NCBI GenBank assembly: GCA_938037005.1
Contig: CALHVR010000030.1
Location: 1-38,999, forward strand
Reading direction: 5' to 3'
Source of the DNA: an uncultured Leptotrichiaceae bacterium
Lineage (GTDB): Bacteria; Fusobacteriota; Fusobacteriia; Fusobacteriales; Leptotrichiaceae
DNA length: 38,999 nt
Below are positions 15,213 through 24,539 of this stretch, piece after piece. The stretch's first letter is position 1, and each line of letters starts with the position of its first letter. A model generated the notes under the pieces. It was not told the origin of the DNA. It made no database searches and saw nothing but the letters and a program-made list of their open reading frames with translations. The translations under genes were made by a program, and so were the position numbers.

Positions 15213-16274
15213 TTATTTTGATGGTTGTTCAATTATAATTTCATCTTTAAAAGTATTTATTTTTCCAATTACTCCAATAGGTACGGTTATAAATGGTCTT
15301 ATATGACCGGATTTAAAGTTTTTTATAATTGGAATATTCATATCTTTGAATGTTTCCCAAAATACATCATCTAAACTCATATCATCTTTTTCTGCTCGTT
15401 TTGCATTTTTAAAATTGCCTAATATAACTCCTTTTATTTTATCAAGTTTTCCTGCCAATTTTAACTGTTGTAACATTCTATCTATTCGATATGTAGCTTC
15501 ATTAGTTTCTTCTAAAAATAAAATTTTATTATCTGTATTAATTTCATATTTTGTTCCTAAACTAGCAACAATTAGAGATAAATTTCCTCCTATTATTTCT
15601 CCTTCTGCTGTACCTTGTTTCATAATAGAATAACTTTTTTCATAATCTAATAAATTTATTCTTTTATTATTTTGAATAGTATCAACAAAAGAATTTTCTG
15701 TTTCAATTGGAATATCTTTAAAGTTTACTGTCATAGGACCATGATATGTAACAAGTCCAGTTTTTTCGTTTATTGCAAGTAACAATGTCGTTATATCGCT
15801 ATAACCCATAAAAATTTTAGGATTTTTTTCTATCATTTCATAATCTAATTTATCTACAATTCTTATAGTTCCATATCCACCTCTTATTGCAAATATCGCT
15901 TTTATTTCTTTATTTGCAAACATTTCATTTATATCATTGGCTCTTATATCGTCTGTCGCTCCAAAACCGTACCAACTATTTCCAAAACTTTTTCCGTAAA
16001 CAATATTAAAACCTTTTTCTATTAAATAATCAATCTCATATTTTGCACTATCATTTGAATAATTTGCAGGGGCAATAATTCCTATTGTATCTCCTGGTTT
16101 TAAATGTTCTGGTATTATAATTTCTTTTTTCTTTTCTTGAGATTTTTTCTCAACAACTGATACTTTTTCAAAAATGTTATTAACTTCATTTTTTTCTATT
16201 TTTTTATTTTTTGAAAATATATTTAGAGATAAAAACATCATAACTAAATATATTATTTTTTTCTTTATTTTCAT
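15213..16274 (-). CDS. Secreted S66-family LD-carboxypeptidase-like protein
   Basis: 353 residues. An N-terminal basic-hydrophobic segment (residues 1-21) looks like a signal peptide. A Lys/Glu-rich spacer (22-57) and an S66 peptidase fold follow. The Ser-Glu-His triad can be placed: Ser159 in MGYSD, Glu255 or Glu256 in LFLEE, and His324 in SGHIRP; RGGYGT at 131-136 is also typical. The family trims the terminal D-alanine from muropeptide tetrapeptides (LdcA) or cleaves microcin C (MccF). E. coli LdcA is cytoplasmic, so a secretion signal here is notable. No Shine-Dalgarno is visible before the ATG; it lies 43 bases downstream of proS and may depend on coupling or on another start. Confidence 0.85.
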   Translation of the reverse strand: MKIKKKIIYLVMMFLSLNIFSKNKKIEKNEVNNIFEKVSVVEKKSQEKKKEIIIPEHLKPGDTIGIIAPANYSNDSAKYEIDYLIEKGFNIVYGKSFGNSWYGFGATDDIRANDINEMFANKEIKAIFAIRGGYGTIRIVDKLDYEMIEKNPKIFMGYSDITTLLLAINEKTGLVTYHGPMTVNFKDIPIETENSFVDTIQNNKRINLLDYEKSYSIMKQGTAEGEIIGGNLSLIVASLGTKYEINTDNKILFLEETNEATYRIDRMLQQLKLAGKLDKIKGVILGNFKNAKRAEKDDMSLDDVFWETFKDMNIPIIKNFKSGHIRPFITVPIGVIGKINTFKDEIIIEQPSK

Positions 16275-16317
16275 AATGCTATTTTAACATAAAAAGTTTC
16301 TATGTCTTTCTCCAATT

Positions 16318-18030
16318 TTATTTATTTAAAAATTCTTTTATAAAAGATAAAACATTTTCTGTTTTAACTTCTACACTTTCTCCAGTTTTTCTATCTTTAA
16401 TTTCTACAATTCCATCAACTGAATTTTTTCCAGCTACAATTTTTAAAGGGAATCCAATAAGATCAGCATCTTTAAATTTGAATCCTGCTCTTTCATTTCT
16501 GTCATCTAAAACGACATCAATTCCAGCTTCTTTCAATTCATTATAAATTTTTTCAGCTACATTTACTTGAGTTTCATCTTTCATATTAGCAATTATAACA
16601 TTTGCAATATAAGGGGCTATGGCTTTAGGCCAAATAATTCCAAATTCATCATTATTTTGTTCTATCGCTGCAGACATTATTCTTGAAACTCCCATTCCAT
16701 AACATCCCATTTTAACTATTTTTTGTTTTCCATTTTCATCTAAAACGGTAGCATTTAAAGCTTTTGAGTATTTATCTCCTAATTTAAAAATATGTCCAAC
16801 TTCAATTCCTCTCGCTATTTTCAATGTACCACTTTGATCAGGAGCCATATCTCCTTCTCTCGCTTCTCTAATATTTCCTATAATGTCATAGTATAAATCT
16901 TCCATATTTACATTTATGTAATGATGGTCTTCTTTATTTCCACCAACAACTACATTTCTTAAATACTTAACTGTTTCATCTAAAACAACTGTTAATCCTT
17001 CTTTTTTCTCAAATGATCCTACAAATCCTTTTACTAATCCAAAGTTTGTAATTTCATCTTCTGTCATCATTTCTAATTCCATTTGTGCATTAACTAAATT
17101 TTTAACTTTTATAGGATTTACATTTAAGTCTCCTCTAATTAAGACTAAGAAATAATTTGTTTTATCTTCTAAAACTTCTTTCAATAATAGTGCTTTTACT
17201 GTTTTAGATTCTGGAACATTACAGAATTTTGCTACTTCTTCGATTGTTTTACAATTTGGTGTAAATAACAATTCTTTTGGTAATTTGTCTTCTGTACTTT
17301 CCACTAATTCAATTATACTTGAAGCTTTTTCTACATTTGCTGCATAATCTGAATTTTCACTATATAAAATATCGTCCTCTCCACTTTCAGCAAGCACCAT
17401 AAATTCGTGAGAACTGTCTCCTCCAATTGACCCTGTATCTGCTTCAACCGCTCTAAACACTAATCCACATCTTTCTAATATTCTACAATATGTTTCTTTC
17501 ATATTTTTGTATTCTTCATCTAAAGAATTGTCTGTTAAATGAAAACTATACGCATCTTTCATGACAAATTCTCTACCTCTCATAAGTCCAAATCTTGGTC
17601 TCATTTCATCTCTAAATTTAGTTTGAATTTGATATAAATTTATAGGTAAATTTTTATAAGAATCTATTGTATTTCTGACGATATCAGTTACAACTTCTTC
17701 GTGAGTCGGTCCTAAAGCGAATTCTCTCTCGCTTCTATCTTTTAATCTCATTAATTCTGGACCATACGCAAACCATCTTCCTGATTCTTCCCATAATGAA
17801 GCAGGTTGTAATACAGGCATTAATATTTCTTGTGCACCAGCTTTATCCATTTCTTCTCTAACTATATTTTCTATTTTTTTCAAAACTCTAAAACCAAATG
17901 GTAAGTAGTTATAAACTCCTCTTGTTAATTGTCTGATCATTGAAGCTCTTAACATTAATTGATGGCTTACAACTTCCGCTTCTTTTGGAGCTTCTTTATA
18001 TGTTTTCAAAAATGCTTTTGATAATCTCAT
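16318..18030 (-). CDS. proS: Prolyl-tRNA synthetase (bacterial type with editing domain)
   Basis: Charges tRNA-Pro in the cytoplasm. The start ATG at 18030 is chosen because GAGGAAAAAAC lies before it and the bacterial N-terminus MRLSKAFLKTYKEAP begins there; an in-frame ATG at 18048 would add six residues that include the ribosome site. It is 570 residues, as in E. coli (572). Class II motifs are seen: RGVYNYLPFGFRVL (motif 1), TKFRDEMRPRFGLMRGREFV (motif 2) and GCYGMGVSRIM (motif 3). The central insertion (about residues 225-405) is the editing domain that clears Ala-tRNA-Pro, and the C-terminal anticodon-binding domain is complete. First gene of a minus-strand run with the S66 peptidase and TPR genes. 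Confidence 0.97.
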   Translation of the reverse strand: MRLSKAFLKTYKEAPKEAEVVSHQLMLRASMIRQLTRGVYNYLPFGFRVLKKIENIVREEMDKAGAQEILMPVLQPASLWEESGRWFAYGPELMRLKDRSEREFALGPTHEEVVTDIVRNTIDSYKNLPINLYQIQTKFRDEMRPRFGLMRGREFVMKDAYSFHLTDNSLDEEYKNMKETYCRILERCGLVFRAVEADTGSIGGDSSHEFMVLAESGEDDILYSENSDYAANVEKASSIIELVESTEDKLPKELLFTPNCKTIEEVAKFCNVPESKTVKALLLKEVLEDKTNYFLVLIRGDLNVNPIKVKNLVNAQMELEMMTEDEITNFGLVKGFVGSFEKKEGLTVVLDETVKYLRNVVVGGNKEDHHYINVNMEDLYYDIIGNIREAREGDMAPDQSGTLKIARGIEVGHIFKLGDKYSKALNATVLDENGKQKIVKMGCYGMGVSRIMSAAIEQNNDEFGIIWPKAIAPYIANVIIANMKDETQVNVAEKIYNELKEAGIDVVLDDRNERAGFKFKDADLIGFPLKIVAGKNSVDGIVEIKDRKTGESVEVKTENVLSFIKEFLNK

Positions 18031-18059
18031 GTTTTTTCCTCTTTTCATTAATTATTAGT

Positions 18060-18071
18060 TGTATTATATCA
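18060..18071 (-). promoter_or_regulatory. Extended -10 promoter element for proS
   Basis: On the minus strand TGATATAAT has its TATAAT at 18068-18063, about 33 bases before the proS ATG. The -35 region is poor, consistent with an extended -10 promoter. Confidence 0.5.
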
Positions 18072-18141
18072 AATATTTTATTTTTTTTCTATACAGTAAT
18101 TGTAGTGATAGTTTTCTTATTTTTATAAAATTAAGAAATAT

Positions 18142-18182
18142 AAAAAAAGATTTACTCCTTATTTTGATAAAAGTAAATCTTT
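18142..18182 (-). terminator. Terminator after the TPR-like lipoprotein gene
   Basis: GTAAATCTTT and AAAGATTTAC (plus-strand 18173-18182 and 18146-18155) form a 10-bp stem. On the minus strand the stem runs into a stretch of seven T residues, placing it downstream of the lipoprotein gene that ends at 18231. Confidence 0.75.
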
Positions 18183-18230
18183 ATTTCGTACTTAAAATTT
18201 ATACATTTAATTTTTAAAAATATTATAAAT

Positions 18231-19583
18231 TTAATTTGTTTTTTTTATAAAATCATAAATGATATTTTCTATTGATCTATTTATATTTCTTTCATTTAAT
18301 TTAAGCATTTTTTCTCTACCTAAATCATTTCCTAAGAAAAGATTGTATTCATTAACATATACAAGCTCTTTTCCTCTATATTTATATCCACCGTAAGATA
18401 AAACGGGACGAACTGTTAATACCTCTTTAACAACACCACTACTTATTTGTTGAGTTGTATATGAAATGTCTTCATAGTATTCAATGTATATGTTGGCATT
18501 ATATGGATTATACTCAAAATTATTTTTATCTAATATTTGTTTTATAAAATTGAAACGAGTTTCATTATTTGTATATAAACTGTATCTTGTTTTATTTAAT
18601 TGTTTATTTTCGTATTGTTTTGCTAAATTATAACTACCTTTATAATTAGGTATATATTTATGTGCTTCAGTGTAATAATATACTGCTGATCCGTAATCAC
18701 TTCTTGCTACACTTTCATTAGCTAAAGTATAATATTTTTCCGCGTAAATTTCGTTTAATTTAGAAGTAGCGTTTTCTAAATAAACTTTTGAGTCATTTAC
18801 CATACTATAATATTCTGAATAATTTTGCAAATAAAATATGGCTTTTTTAAATTCTTCTATTGCTTGTTCATATTTACCGTAAAAATAGAAATTTTTACCT
18901 ATTTCAAAACTTTTTTGTCCTTTTTCTATATTAATTTCTTTTTCTAAAGCATTAGAAATTATTCTACTATTTTTATAATTATTATCAAAATCAGCATAAA
19001 TATTTGAAACAGAAGTTATATATTTTAATTTAATTTCTTTATTAGGTTCATTTTGATATAGCATATAATAAGTATCAGCTAAATTTTTTGATATATTTTT
19101 ATAAACATTTAAGTATTTTGAATTTAATATATTTAAACTTTTCATATCATAAAATATATTTTTTATTCTTTCTACATTATTTAATGAAATGTTTTCTTTC
19201 AATACAGATTCTATTTTTTTATTTAATTCATACATTAAATTATCTGCATTGTTATTGTTTAAATAAATTAATTCATTTCCAAGTTCAGGAACACTATTTA
19301 ACATATAGTTTATAGCAAATGCATCATAAATATGTTGTATATTAGTTATATCGTTTGAGTTAGAAATTGTATTTTTATAGTAGTTATCTATAATTCTAAC
19401 TCTACTTAATAATTCTTCTTTTTGATTTGGTTTTAATTTTGCATATTTACCATTTGAAATATATTTTACAGTTGTTTTTACACTCCCTCTATAATCACCT
19501 TTATCAAATTGATTTTTTGCAGTTTGAATATCACAAGATATAAAAAACAACATCATAATAATTGAATAAATAAATTTTTTCAT
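18231..19583 (-). CDS. Lipoprotein with TPR-like helical repeats
   Basis: 450 residues from the ATG at 19583, which has GGGAGG at good spacing; an in-frame ATG at 19598 would run through that site. A lipoprotein signal MKKFIYSIIMMLFFISC ends at Cys17 (lipobox FISC), followed by Asp18. In E. coli an aspartate at +2 favours inner-membrane retention, but the rule may not hold here. The body is alpha-helical with TPR-like stretches (GKNFYFYGKYEQAIEEFKKA, SDYGSAVYYYTEAHKY). The C-terminal third (about 330-450) turns beta-rich (SGVVKEVLTVRPVLSYGGY). I do not recognise a named family. It has its own promoter at 19613-19641 and its own terminator, so it is monocistronic. Confidence 0.85.
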   Translation of the reverse strand: MKKFIYSIIMMLFFISCDIQTAKNQFDKGDYRGSVKTTVKYISNGKYAKLKPNQKEELLSRVRIIDNYYKNTISNSNDITNIQHIYDAFAINYMLNSVPELGNELIYLNNNNADNLMYELNKKIESVLKENISLNNVERIKNIFYDMKSLNILNSKYLNVYKNISKNLADTYYMLYQNEPNKEIKLKYITSVSNIYADFDNNYKNSRIISNALEKEINIEKGQKSFEIGKNFYFYGKYEQAIEEFKKAIFYLQNYSEYYSMVNDSKVYLENATSKLNEIYAEKYYTLANESVARSDYGSAVYYYTEAHKYIPNYKGSYNLAKQYENKQLNKTRYSLYTNNETRFNFIKQILDKNNFEYNPYNANIYIEYYEDISYTTQQISSGVVKEVLTVRPVLSYGGYKYRGKELVYVNEYNLFLGNDLGREKMLKLNERNINRSIENIIYDFIKKTN

Positions 19584-19612
19584 TTTTAATCCTCCCATAT
19601 TTGTATCAATAT

Positions 19613-19641
19613 ATTATACAGAATAGAGTACTATTTTGCAA
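19613..19641 (-). promoter_or_regulatory. Promoter of the TPR-like lipoprotein gene
   Basis: On the minus strand TTGCAA (19641-19636) and TATAAT (19618-19613) are separated by 17 bases, about 30 bases before the ATG. Confidence 0.7.
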
Positions 19642-19817
19642 ATACTTTTTAATATTAATCATCTTTTATTTTTTAAAATTTAAGAGATATTTAGAAAATA
19701 AAATTTTTTATAATTGATATTTATGTAAACATAAATAGAAAAAATTTTTAATATACTTTTTATTTTTATGAAATTATGCTAAAATAAAGGGTGAAAAAAT
19801 TTATGGAGGATTTTGTT

Positions 19818-21983
19818 TTGGATATAAACAATTATGTAGCGACCGAGTTAAATCTTAAATTGTCTCAAATTGAAAATACTGTAAAACTTTTTGACGAAGG
19901 AGCAACAGTGCCGTTTATTGCTCGTTATAGAAAAGAAGTAACAGGAAATCTTGATGAAGAACAAATTAGAGAAATTATTGAAAAGGTTAGTTATTTTAGA
20001 AATTTAGAAAAAAGAAAAGAAGAAGTATTAAGACTTATTGAAGAACAAGGAAAATTGACAGATGAGTTAAAGACAAGTATTGTAAATGCAATAAAATTGC
20101 AAGAAGTAGAGGATTTGTATTTGCCGTACAAAAAGAAAAAGAAAACAAAAGCAGATATTGCTAAAGATCAAGGATTGGAACCGTTATCGATATTTGCGTT
20201 AGAAACAGAAACTACGATGGAGATGTTAAAATTAGAGGCAGAAAAATATTTGACAGAAGAAGTAGAAACTGTGGAAATGGCGATTGAAGGTGTGCATTTA
20301 ATAATTGCACAAAATATATCGGAGGACATTAAAATTAGAGAGTTTTTAAGAGAAAGATTATCAAAATTCGGAATACTTACATCTAAAGTAATAGAGAAAA
20401 ATAAGGCTGAAGATGAAAAAGGAATATATCAAGATTATTATGAATATTCAGAAAGTATTAGTAAGGCAGCATCAAATAGAATATTAGCTCTAAATAGAGG
20501 AGAAAAAGAGAAGATTTTAAAAGTTGATATTGAAATTGATGAAAAAACAGAAGAATTTATAATGAACTTTATTTTGAAAACTTTCAAAAATAAAAATTTA
20601 ATAGAATTTTATAAAGAAGTAATAAAAGATGCGTTAGATAGACTTGCATATCCTTCAATAATAAATGAAGTTAGAAATATTTACACAGAAAAAGCAGAAG
20701 AAGAAGCAATTGGTATTTTCTCAGAAAACTTAGGGAATCTGTTATTGCAACCGCCGTTAAGCAAAAAGACTATGATGGGATTGGATCCTGGTTATAGAAC
20801 TGGATGTAAAATGGTAATTATAAATAAAGATGGATTTTATGAAACGAATGATGTCTTATATTTAGTTGAAGGTGTACATAATGATAGACAGTTGGAGACA
20901 GCTAAGAAAAAGATACTTGATTATATTGTAAAATATGATGTTGATATAATAGCTATAGGAAATGGTACTGCTTCAAGAGAAACTGAGAGTTTTGTAGCAA
21001 ATGTTATAAGAGATAGTAAAAAAGCAGTGTCGTATTTGATAGTAAGTGAAGCTGGAGCATCAGTTTATTCTGCTTCAAAACTTGCGATTGAAGAATTTCC
21101 TGATTTAGATGTAACGGCAAGAGGTGCAATTTCAATAGCAAGAAGGGTACAAGATCCAATGGCTGAATTAGTGAAAATAGATCCAAAATCAATCGGTGTT
21201 GGAATGTATCAACATGATGTAAATCAAAAAAGATTAAATGAAACTTTAGAGCAAACAATAGAACATGTTGTAAATAATGTTGGAGTAAATATAAATACTG
21301 CCTCTTGGGCTTTATTAAGTTTTGTGTCGGGAATTAAGAAAAATGTTGCTAAAAACTTAGTTGATTATAGACATGAGAATGGAGATTTTCAAGATAGAAA
21401 ACAGTTGAAAAAAGTAAAAGGTCTTGGAGATAAAGCGTTTGAGCAAATGGCAGGATTTGTTGTCGTGCCAAATAGTAAAAATCCTTTAGACAACACAATA
21501 ATTCACCCTGAATCATACCACATAGCAGAAACAATTTTAAAATCAGCAGGATGTAATGTTAATGATTTGAAAGATGATTTATTAGAAGTTAGACAAAAAT
21601 TGAAGGTAATAAATTTAGAAAGCATAATAAAAGAAAATGATTTTGGACCTCAAACGGCAAAAGATGTTTACGAAGCATTATTAAAAGATAGAAGAGATCC
21701 AAGAGATGAATTTGAAAAACCGTTATTGAGATCGGATATTTTAAAAATGGAAGATTTAATGGAAGGAATGATTCTTGAAGGAACTGTAAGAAATGTTGCT
21801 AAATTTGGAGTGTTTGTTGATATAGGGATAAAAGGAGATGCTTTGATTCACATTTCACAAATATCAGATAAATTTGTGTCAGATCCAACAAAAGAATTAT
21901 CTGTTGGACAAATTATAAAAGTTAAAATTCTTTCAATAGATAAAGAAAGAGGAAGAGTTGGATTGACAAGAAAAGGATTATAA
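19818..21983 (+). CDS. tex: Tex-family RNA-binding transcription accessory protein
   Basis: A cytoplasmic nucleic-acid-binding protein related to eukaryotic Spt6. The start is probably the TTG at 19818 (721 residues). GGAGG at 19805-19809 lies eight bases before it, and the resulting N-terminus MDINNYVATELNLK aligns with Tex proteins. An ATG at 19803 or GTG at 19791 would add 5 or 9 residues and has poorer sites. Landmarks in order: LLDEG-type helix and TVPFIARYRKEVTGNLDEEQ near the start; YqgF-like domain (MMGLDPGYRTGCKMV, IAIGNGTASRETE); helix-hairpin-helix (VNINTASWALL, VKGLGDKAFEQMAGF); and a C-terminal S1 RNA-binding domain (GTVRNVAKFGVFVDIGIKGD). lctP starts 46 bases later with no terminator seen between. 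Confidence 0.95.
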   Translation: MDINNYVATELNLKLSQIENTVKLFDEGATVPFIARYRKEVTGNLDEEQIREIIEKVSYFRNLEKRKEEVLRLIEEQGKLTDELKTSIVNAIKLQEVEDLYLPYKKKKKTKADIAKDQGLEPLSIFALETETTMEMLKLEAEKYLTEEVETVEMAIEGVHLIIAQNISEDIKIREFLRERLSKFGILTSKVIEKNKAEDEKGIYQDYYEYSESISKAASNRILALNRGEKEKILKVDIEIDEKTEEFIMNFILKTFKNKNLIEFYKEVIKDALDRLAYPSIINEVRNIYTEKAEEEAIGIFSENLGNLLLQPPLSKKTMMGLDPGYRTGCKMVIINKDGFYETNDVLYLVEGVHNDRQLETAKKKILDYIVKYDVDIIAIGNGTASRETESFVANVIRDSKKAVSYLIVSEAGASVYSASKLAIEEFPDLDVTARGAISIARRVQDPMAELVKIDPKSIGVGMYQHDVNQKRLNETLEQTIEHVVNNVGVNINTASWALLSFVSGIKKNVAKNLVDYRHENGDFQDRKQLKKVKGLGDKAFEQMAGFVVVPNSKNPLDNTIIHPESYHIAETILKSAGCNVNDLKDDLLEVRQKLKVINLESIIKENDFGPQTAKDVYEALLKDRRDPRDEFEKPLLRSDILKMEDLMEGMILEGTVRNVAKFGVFVDIGIKGDALIHISQISDKFVSDPTKELSVGQIIKVKILSIDKERGRVGLTRKGL

Positions 21984-22029
21984 ATTAAGTATATAAATTA
22001 AATATTAATAGAGAAAGGACTTTAGAAAA

Positions 22030-23601
22030 ATGAGTTTATTTTTAATCGGATTATTACCAATTATTTTATTTTTAGTTATGTTAGCAGTGTTAAAATTTTC
22101 GCCAATGATTAGTGCGTATTCAAGTTTAGGAGTTGCAGTAGTTTTATCGTTCTTAGTGCCGTCTTGGAGAATGCCTGTAGGTGGAATTGTTGGGTCAATT
22201 TTAGAAGGATTTGCAGTGGCATGGATGCCGATAGGATTTGTAGTAATTGCAGCTATCTTTGCTTATGACTTATCAGTTAAAACAGGTAAAATTGAAACAG
22301 TTAAGAAAATGTTAGGAAATATTACGACAGACCAAAGAGCTTTAGCTTTAATATTAGCTTGGGGATTTGGTGGATTTATAGAAGGTGTTGCTGGATATGG
22401 GACAGCAGTTGCGATTCCGTTAGCAATAATGGTGTCTTTAGGATTTAACCCATTAAATGCAGCAGTTATTTGTTTAATTGCAAATACAACACCAACAGCA
22501 TTTGGAACAGTTGGATTACCAGTAACAACGATGGCAAGTATTTTGGGATTAAGTTCAAATGAAATAGCATTAGATGTATCACTATTATTGTTCCCAATTA
22601 TGATCTTTATTCCGTTTATACTTGTGTTTATGGCAAATAAAGAAAGAAAAGGGAATGCCTCAGCATTAGGTGGTGGAATAATACCAGTATTAATAGCATC
22701 AATTTTAGGATATGCAGTTCAACCATTTATTGCCATGGCAACTGGAGCTGAATTACCTACAATTTTATCAAGTTTATTAGCTATGATTTTAATGATTATC
22801 GCAACAAAAATGTTTATTAAAAATGAAGATGGATTTGAAGTACAATCTGTATCGGTTAAAGATGGGATTTTAGCTTGGTTACCTTATATTTTAATGGTTA
22901 TTTTAATAATTGGAACAAGCCCAATGGTACATGCAGTTCATGAATTATTAGAACATACAAATTCAGTATTTAACTTTACATTTGGGAATGCGAATGTCTT
23001 TAATGATATAAAAGGAGACATTTCTAAGACAAATGTTACATTTAAATGGTTATTAGCACCGGGAGCACCAATTTTAATAGCAACAGTTATTGCAGGGTAT
23101 TTCCAAGGAGCTAAAACTAAAGAAATGGTACATACATTAAAACATACAATAGTTCATAAAATACCATCATTAGTAGTAATTATGGGAATAGTTGCATTAT
23201 CAGTAGTAATGAAACATAGTGGAATGATTAACAGTATAGCTCAAGGATTCCAAGCATTAATGGGAGATAAATTTGCATTAATTTCTCCATTCTTAGGAAC
23301 AATTGGAACATTTGTAACAGGAAGTGACTTGTCATCTAACTTGTTATTTGGAAACTTACAAACAAATGTAGCTGAAGGACTAAGAGCTGGACATGAGCCA
23401 TTGAAAGCATTATTTATTGCAGCAAATACAGGTGGAGCAACAGGAGGAAAAATGATTTCACCACAAAATATAGCGATTGCAGCATCAACTGTTGGATTAA
23501 TGGGACAAGAAGGAACTATGCTAGGAAAAACTTTAAAATTCTCATTAATGTATGCGGTAATTTTAGGAATTTTAGTATTTGTTGGAAGTGGATTAGTTTA
23601 A
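22030..23601 (+). CDS. lctP: L-lactate permease (LctP/LldP family)
   Basis: A cytoplasmic-membrane lactate transporter of 523 residues with about 12-14 hydrophobic helices. Typical stretches are WGFGGFIEGVAGYGTAVAIP in the first third, NTTPTAFGTVGLPVTTMA, and GSDLSSNLLFGNLQ and ANTGGATGGKMISPQ in the last third. It can take up or export lactate, which fits a lactate-producing fermenter. No lactate-utilisation genes (lldEFG or a dehydrogenase) are adjacent. The ATG has AAAGGA upstream. A strong terminator follows at 23613-23638. Confidence 0.94.
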   Translation: MSLFLIGLLPIILFLVMLAVLKFSPMISAYSSLGVAVVLSFLVPSWRMPVGGIVGSILEGFAVAWMPIGFVVIAAIFAYDLSVKTGKIETVKKMLGNITTDQRALALILAWGFGGFIEGVAGYGTAVAIPLAIMVSLGFNPLNAAVICLIANTTPTAFGTVGLPVTTMASILGLSSNEIALDVSLLLFPIMIFIPFILVFMANKERKGNASALGGGIIPVLIASILGYAVQPFIAMATGAELPTILSSLLAMILMIIATKMFIKNEDGFEVQSVSVKDGILAWLPYILMVILIIGTSPMVHAVHELLEHTNSVFNFTFGNANVFNDIKGDISKTNVTFKWLLAPGAPILIATVIAGYFQGAKTKEMVHTLKHTIVHKIPSLVVIMGIVALSVVMKHSGMINSIAQGFQALMGDKFALISPFLGTIGTFVTGSDLSSNLLFGNLQTNVAEGLRAGHEPLKALFIAANTGGATGGKMISPQNIAIAASTVGLMGQEGTMLGKTLKFSLMYAVILGILVFVGSGLV

Positions 23602-23612
23602 TAAATAAATTT

Positions 23613-23638
23613 AAGGAGGGAGACCTCCTTATTTTTTT
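23613..23638 (+). terminator. Terminator after lctP
   Basis: AAGGAGG (23613-23619) pairs with CCTCCTT (23624-23630) around a GAGA tetraloop, followed by A and seven T residues. Confidence 0.92.
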
Positions 23639-23707
23639 ATAATATAAATTATAAAATAAATAAAAAGATTACTGATTATAAAATTTTAAAAATAATAATA
23701 CAAGTGA

Positions 23708-23736
23708 TTGAAAAAACTATCATTTTCAGGTATACT
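23708..23736 (+). promoter_or_regulatory. Upstream promoter for flavodoxin
   Basis: TTGAAA (23708-23713) and TATACT (23731-23736) with a 17-base spacer. It lies about 90 bases upstream of a second promoter at 23800-23828. Confidence 0.55.
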
Positions 23737-23799
23737 ATGTATGAAAAAATAGTTTAGATTAAATAAGAGTACAGGAAAAACGTTTTGTACACAAAATAT

Positions 23800-23828
23800 T
23801 TGACAATCAAAATAAAATATGATATGAT
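23800..23828 (+). promoter_or_regulatory. Proximal promoter for flavodoxin
   Basis: TTGACA (23800-23805) and TATGAT (23823-23828) with a 17-base spacer, 25 bases before the flavodoxin ATG. A dyad GTACA/TGTAC lies just upstream (about 23769-23790) and could be an operator. Confidence 0.7.
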
Positions 23829-23853
23829 TAAATGTATAAAGGAGCTGAAAAAT

Positions 23854-24348
23854 ATGTCAAAAATAGGAATTTTTTATGGAACAACAACAGGAGTTACGGA
23901 AGAGATAGCACATAAAATATCAGAAAAATTAGAAGATTCAGAAGTTTTAGATATTGCAGGTAATGAGGATAAATTAGAGAATTATGATGTTTTATTATTA
24001 GGAGCATCTACATGGGGATTTGGTGATTTACAAGATGATTGGCAAGTAATTCTTAGTGATTTATCAAAATTGAATTTAAAAGGAAAAAAAGTAGGTTTCT
24101 TTGGGACGGGAGATTGTAGCACATTCTCTGACACGTTTTTAGACGGAATTGGTATTCTTTATGAAGAAATTATAAAAACAGGAGCTACTATAATTGGGCA
24201 AATTGGAATAGAAGGATATGAATTTAGTGAATCGAGAGCTTTATTAAATGGTAAATTTGTTGGTTTAGGAATAGATGAAGTAAATGAAGCTGATTTGACA
24301 GATGAAAGAATAGAAAATTGGGTAGAATTAATAAAAGAACAAATATAA
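23854..24348 (+). CDS. Flavodoxin
   Basis: An FMN-binding electron carrier in the cytoplasm. Start ATG 23854 is preceded by GGAG and gives the canonical MSKIGIFYGTTTG; a frame extension to 23785 would read through the promoter. It has 164 residues, in the size range of long-chain flavodoxins. The phosphate loop is YGTTTGVTEE (residues 8-17); the FMN-flanking loops are ASTWGFGDLQDDW and FGTGDCSTFSDTF. The long-chain insertion with GYEFSESRALLNGKFVGLGID is present. It is monocistronic, with its own promoters and tandem downstream hairpins. The partner (for example pyruvate:flavodoxin oxidoreductase or a radical-SAM activase) is not in the window. Confidence 0.93.
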   Translation: MSKIGIFYGTTTGVTEEIAHKISEKLEDSEVLDIAGNEDKLENYDVLLLGASTWGFGDLQDDWQVILSDLSKLNLKGKKVGFFGTGDCSTFSDTFLDGIGILYEEIIKTGATIIGQIGIEGYEFSESRALLNGKFVGLGIDEVNEADLTDERIENWVELIKEQI

Positions 24349-24423
24349 CTTTGTCTAAAACTTGAAAAAGTTTTTAAAGACGATATAAATATGATTTTAG
24401 ATATAGTTTATATATACTAAAAT

Positions 24424-24489
24424 AATCAATTTTTCATAAATTGATTTTCTCTCCAAAATAGCTGATGTCTCCACAACATCGGCTTTTTT
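24424..24489 (+). terminator. Tandem hairpins after flavodoxin, the second a clear terminator
   Basis: Hairpin 1: AATCAATTT (24424-24432) with AAATTGATT (24438-24446). Hairpin 2: AGCTGATGT (24460-24468) with ACATCGGCT (24476-24484), with one mismatch or wobble, then a run of six T residues. Confidence 0.8.
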
Positions 24490-24539
24490 AAAAAGATAAA
24501 TAAATATATTAATATATAAAATTTAAGGAGTTGATTTAA

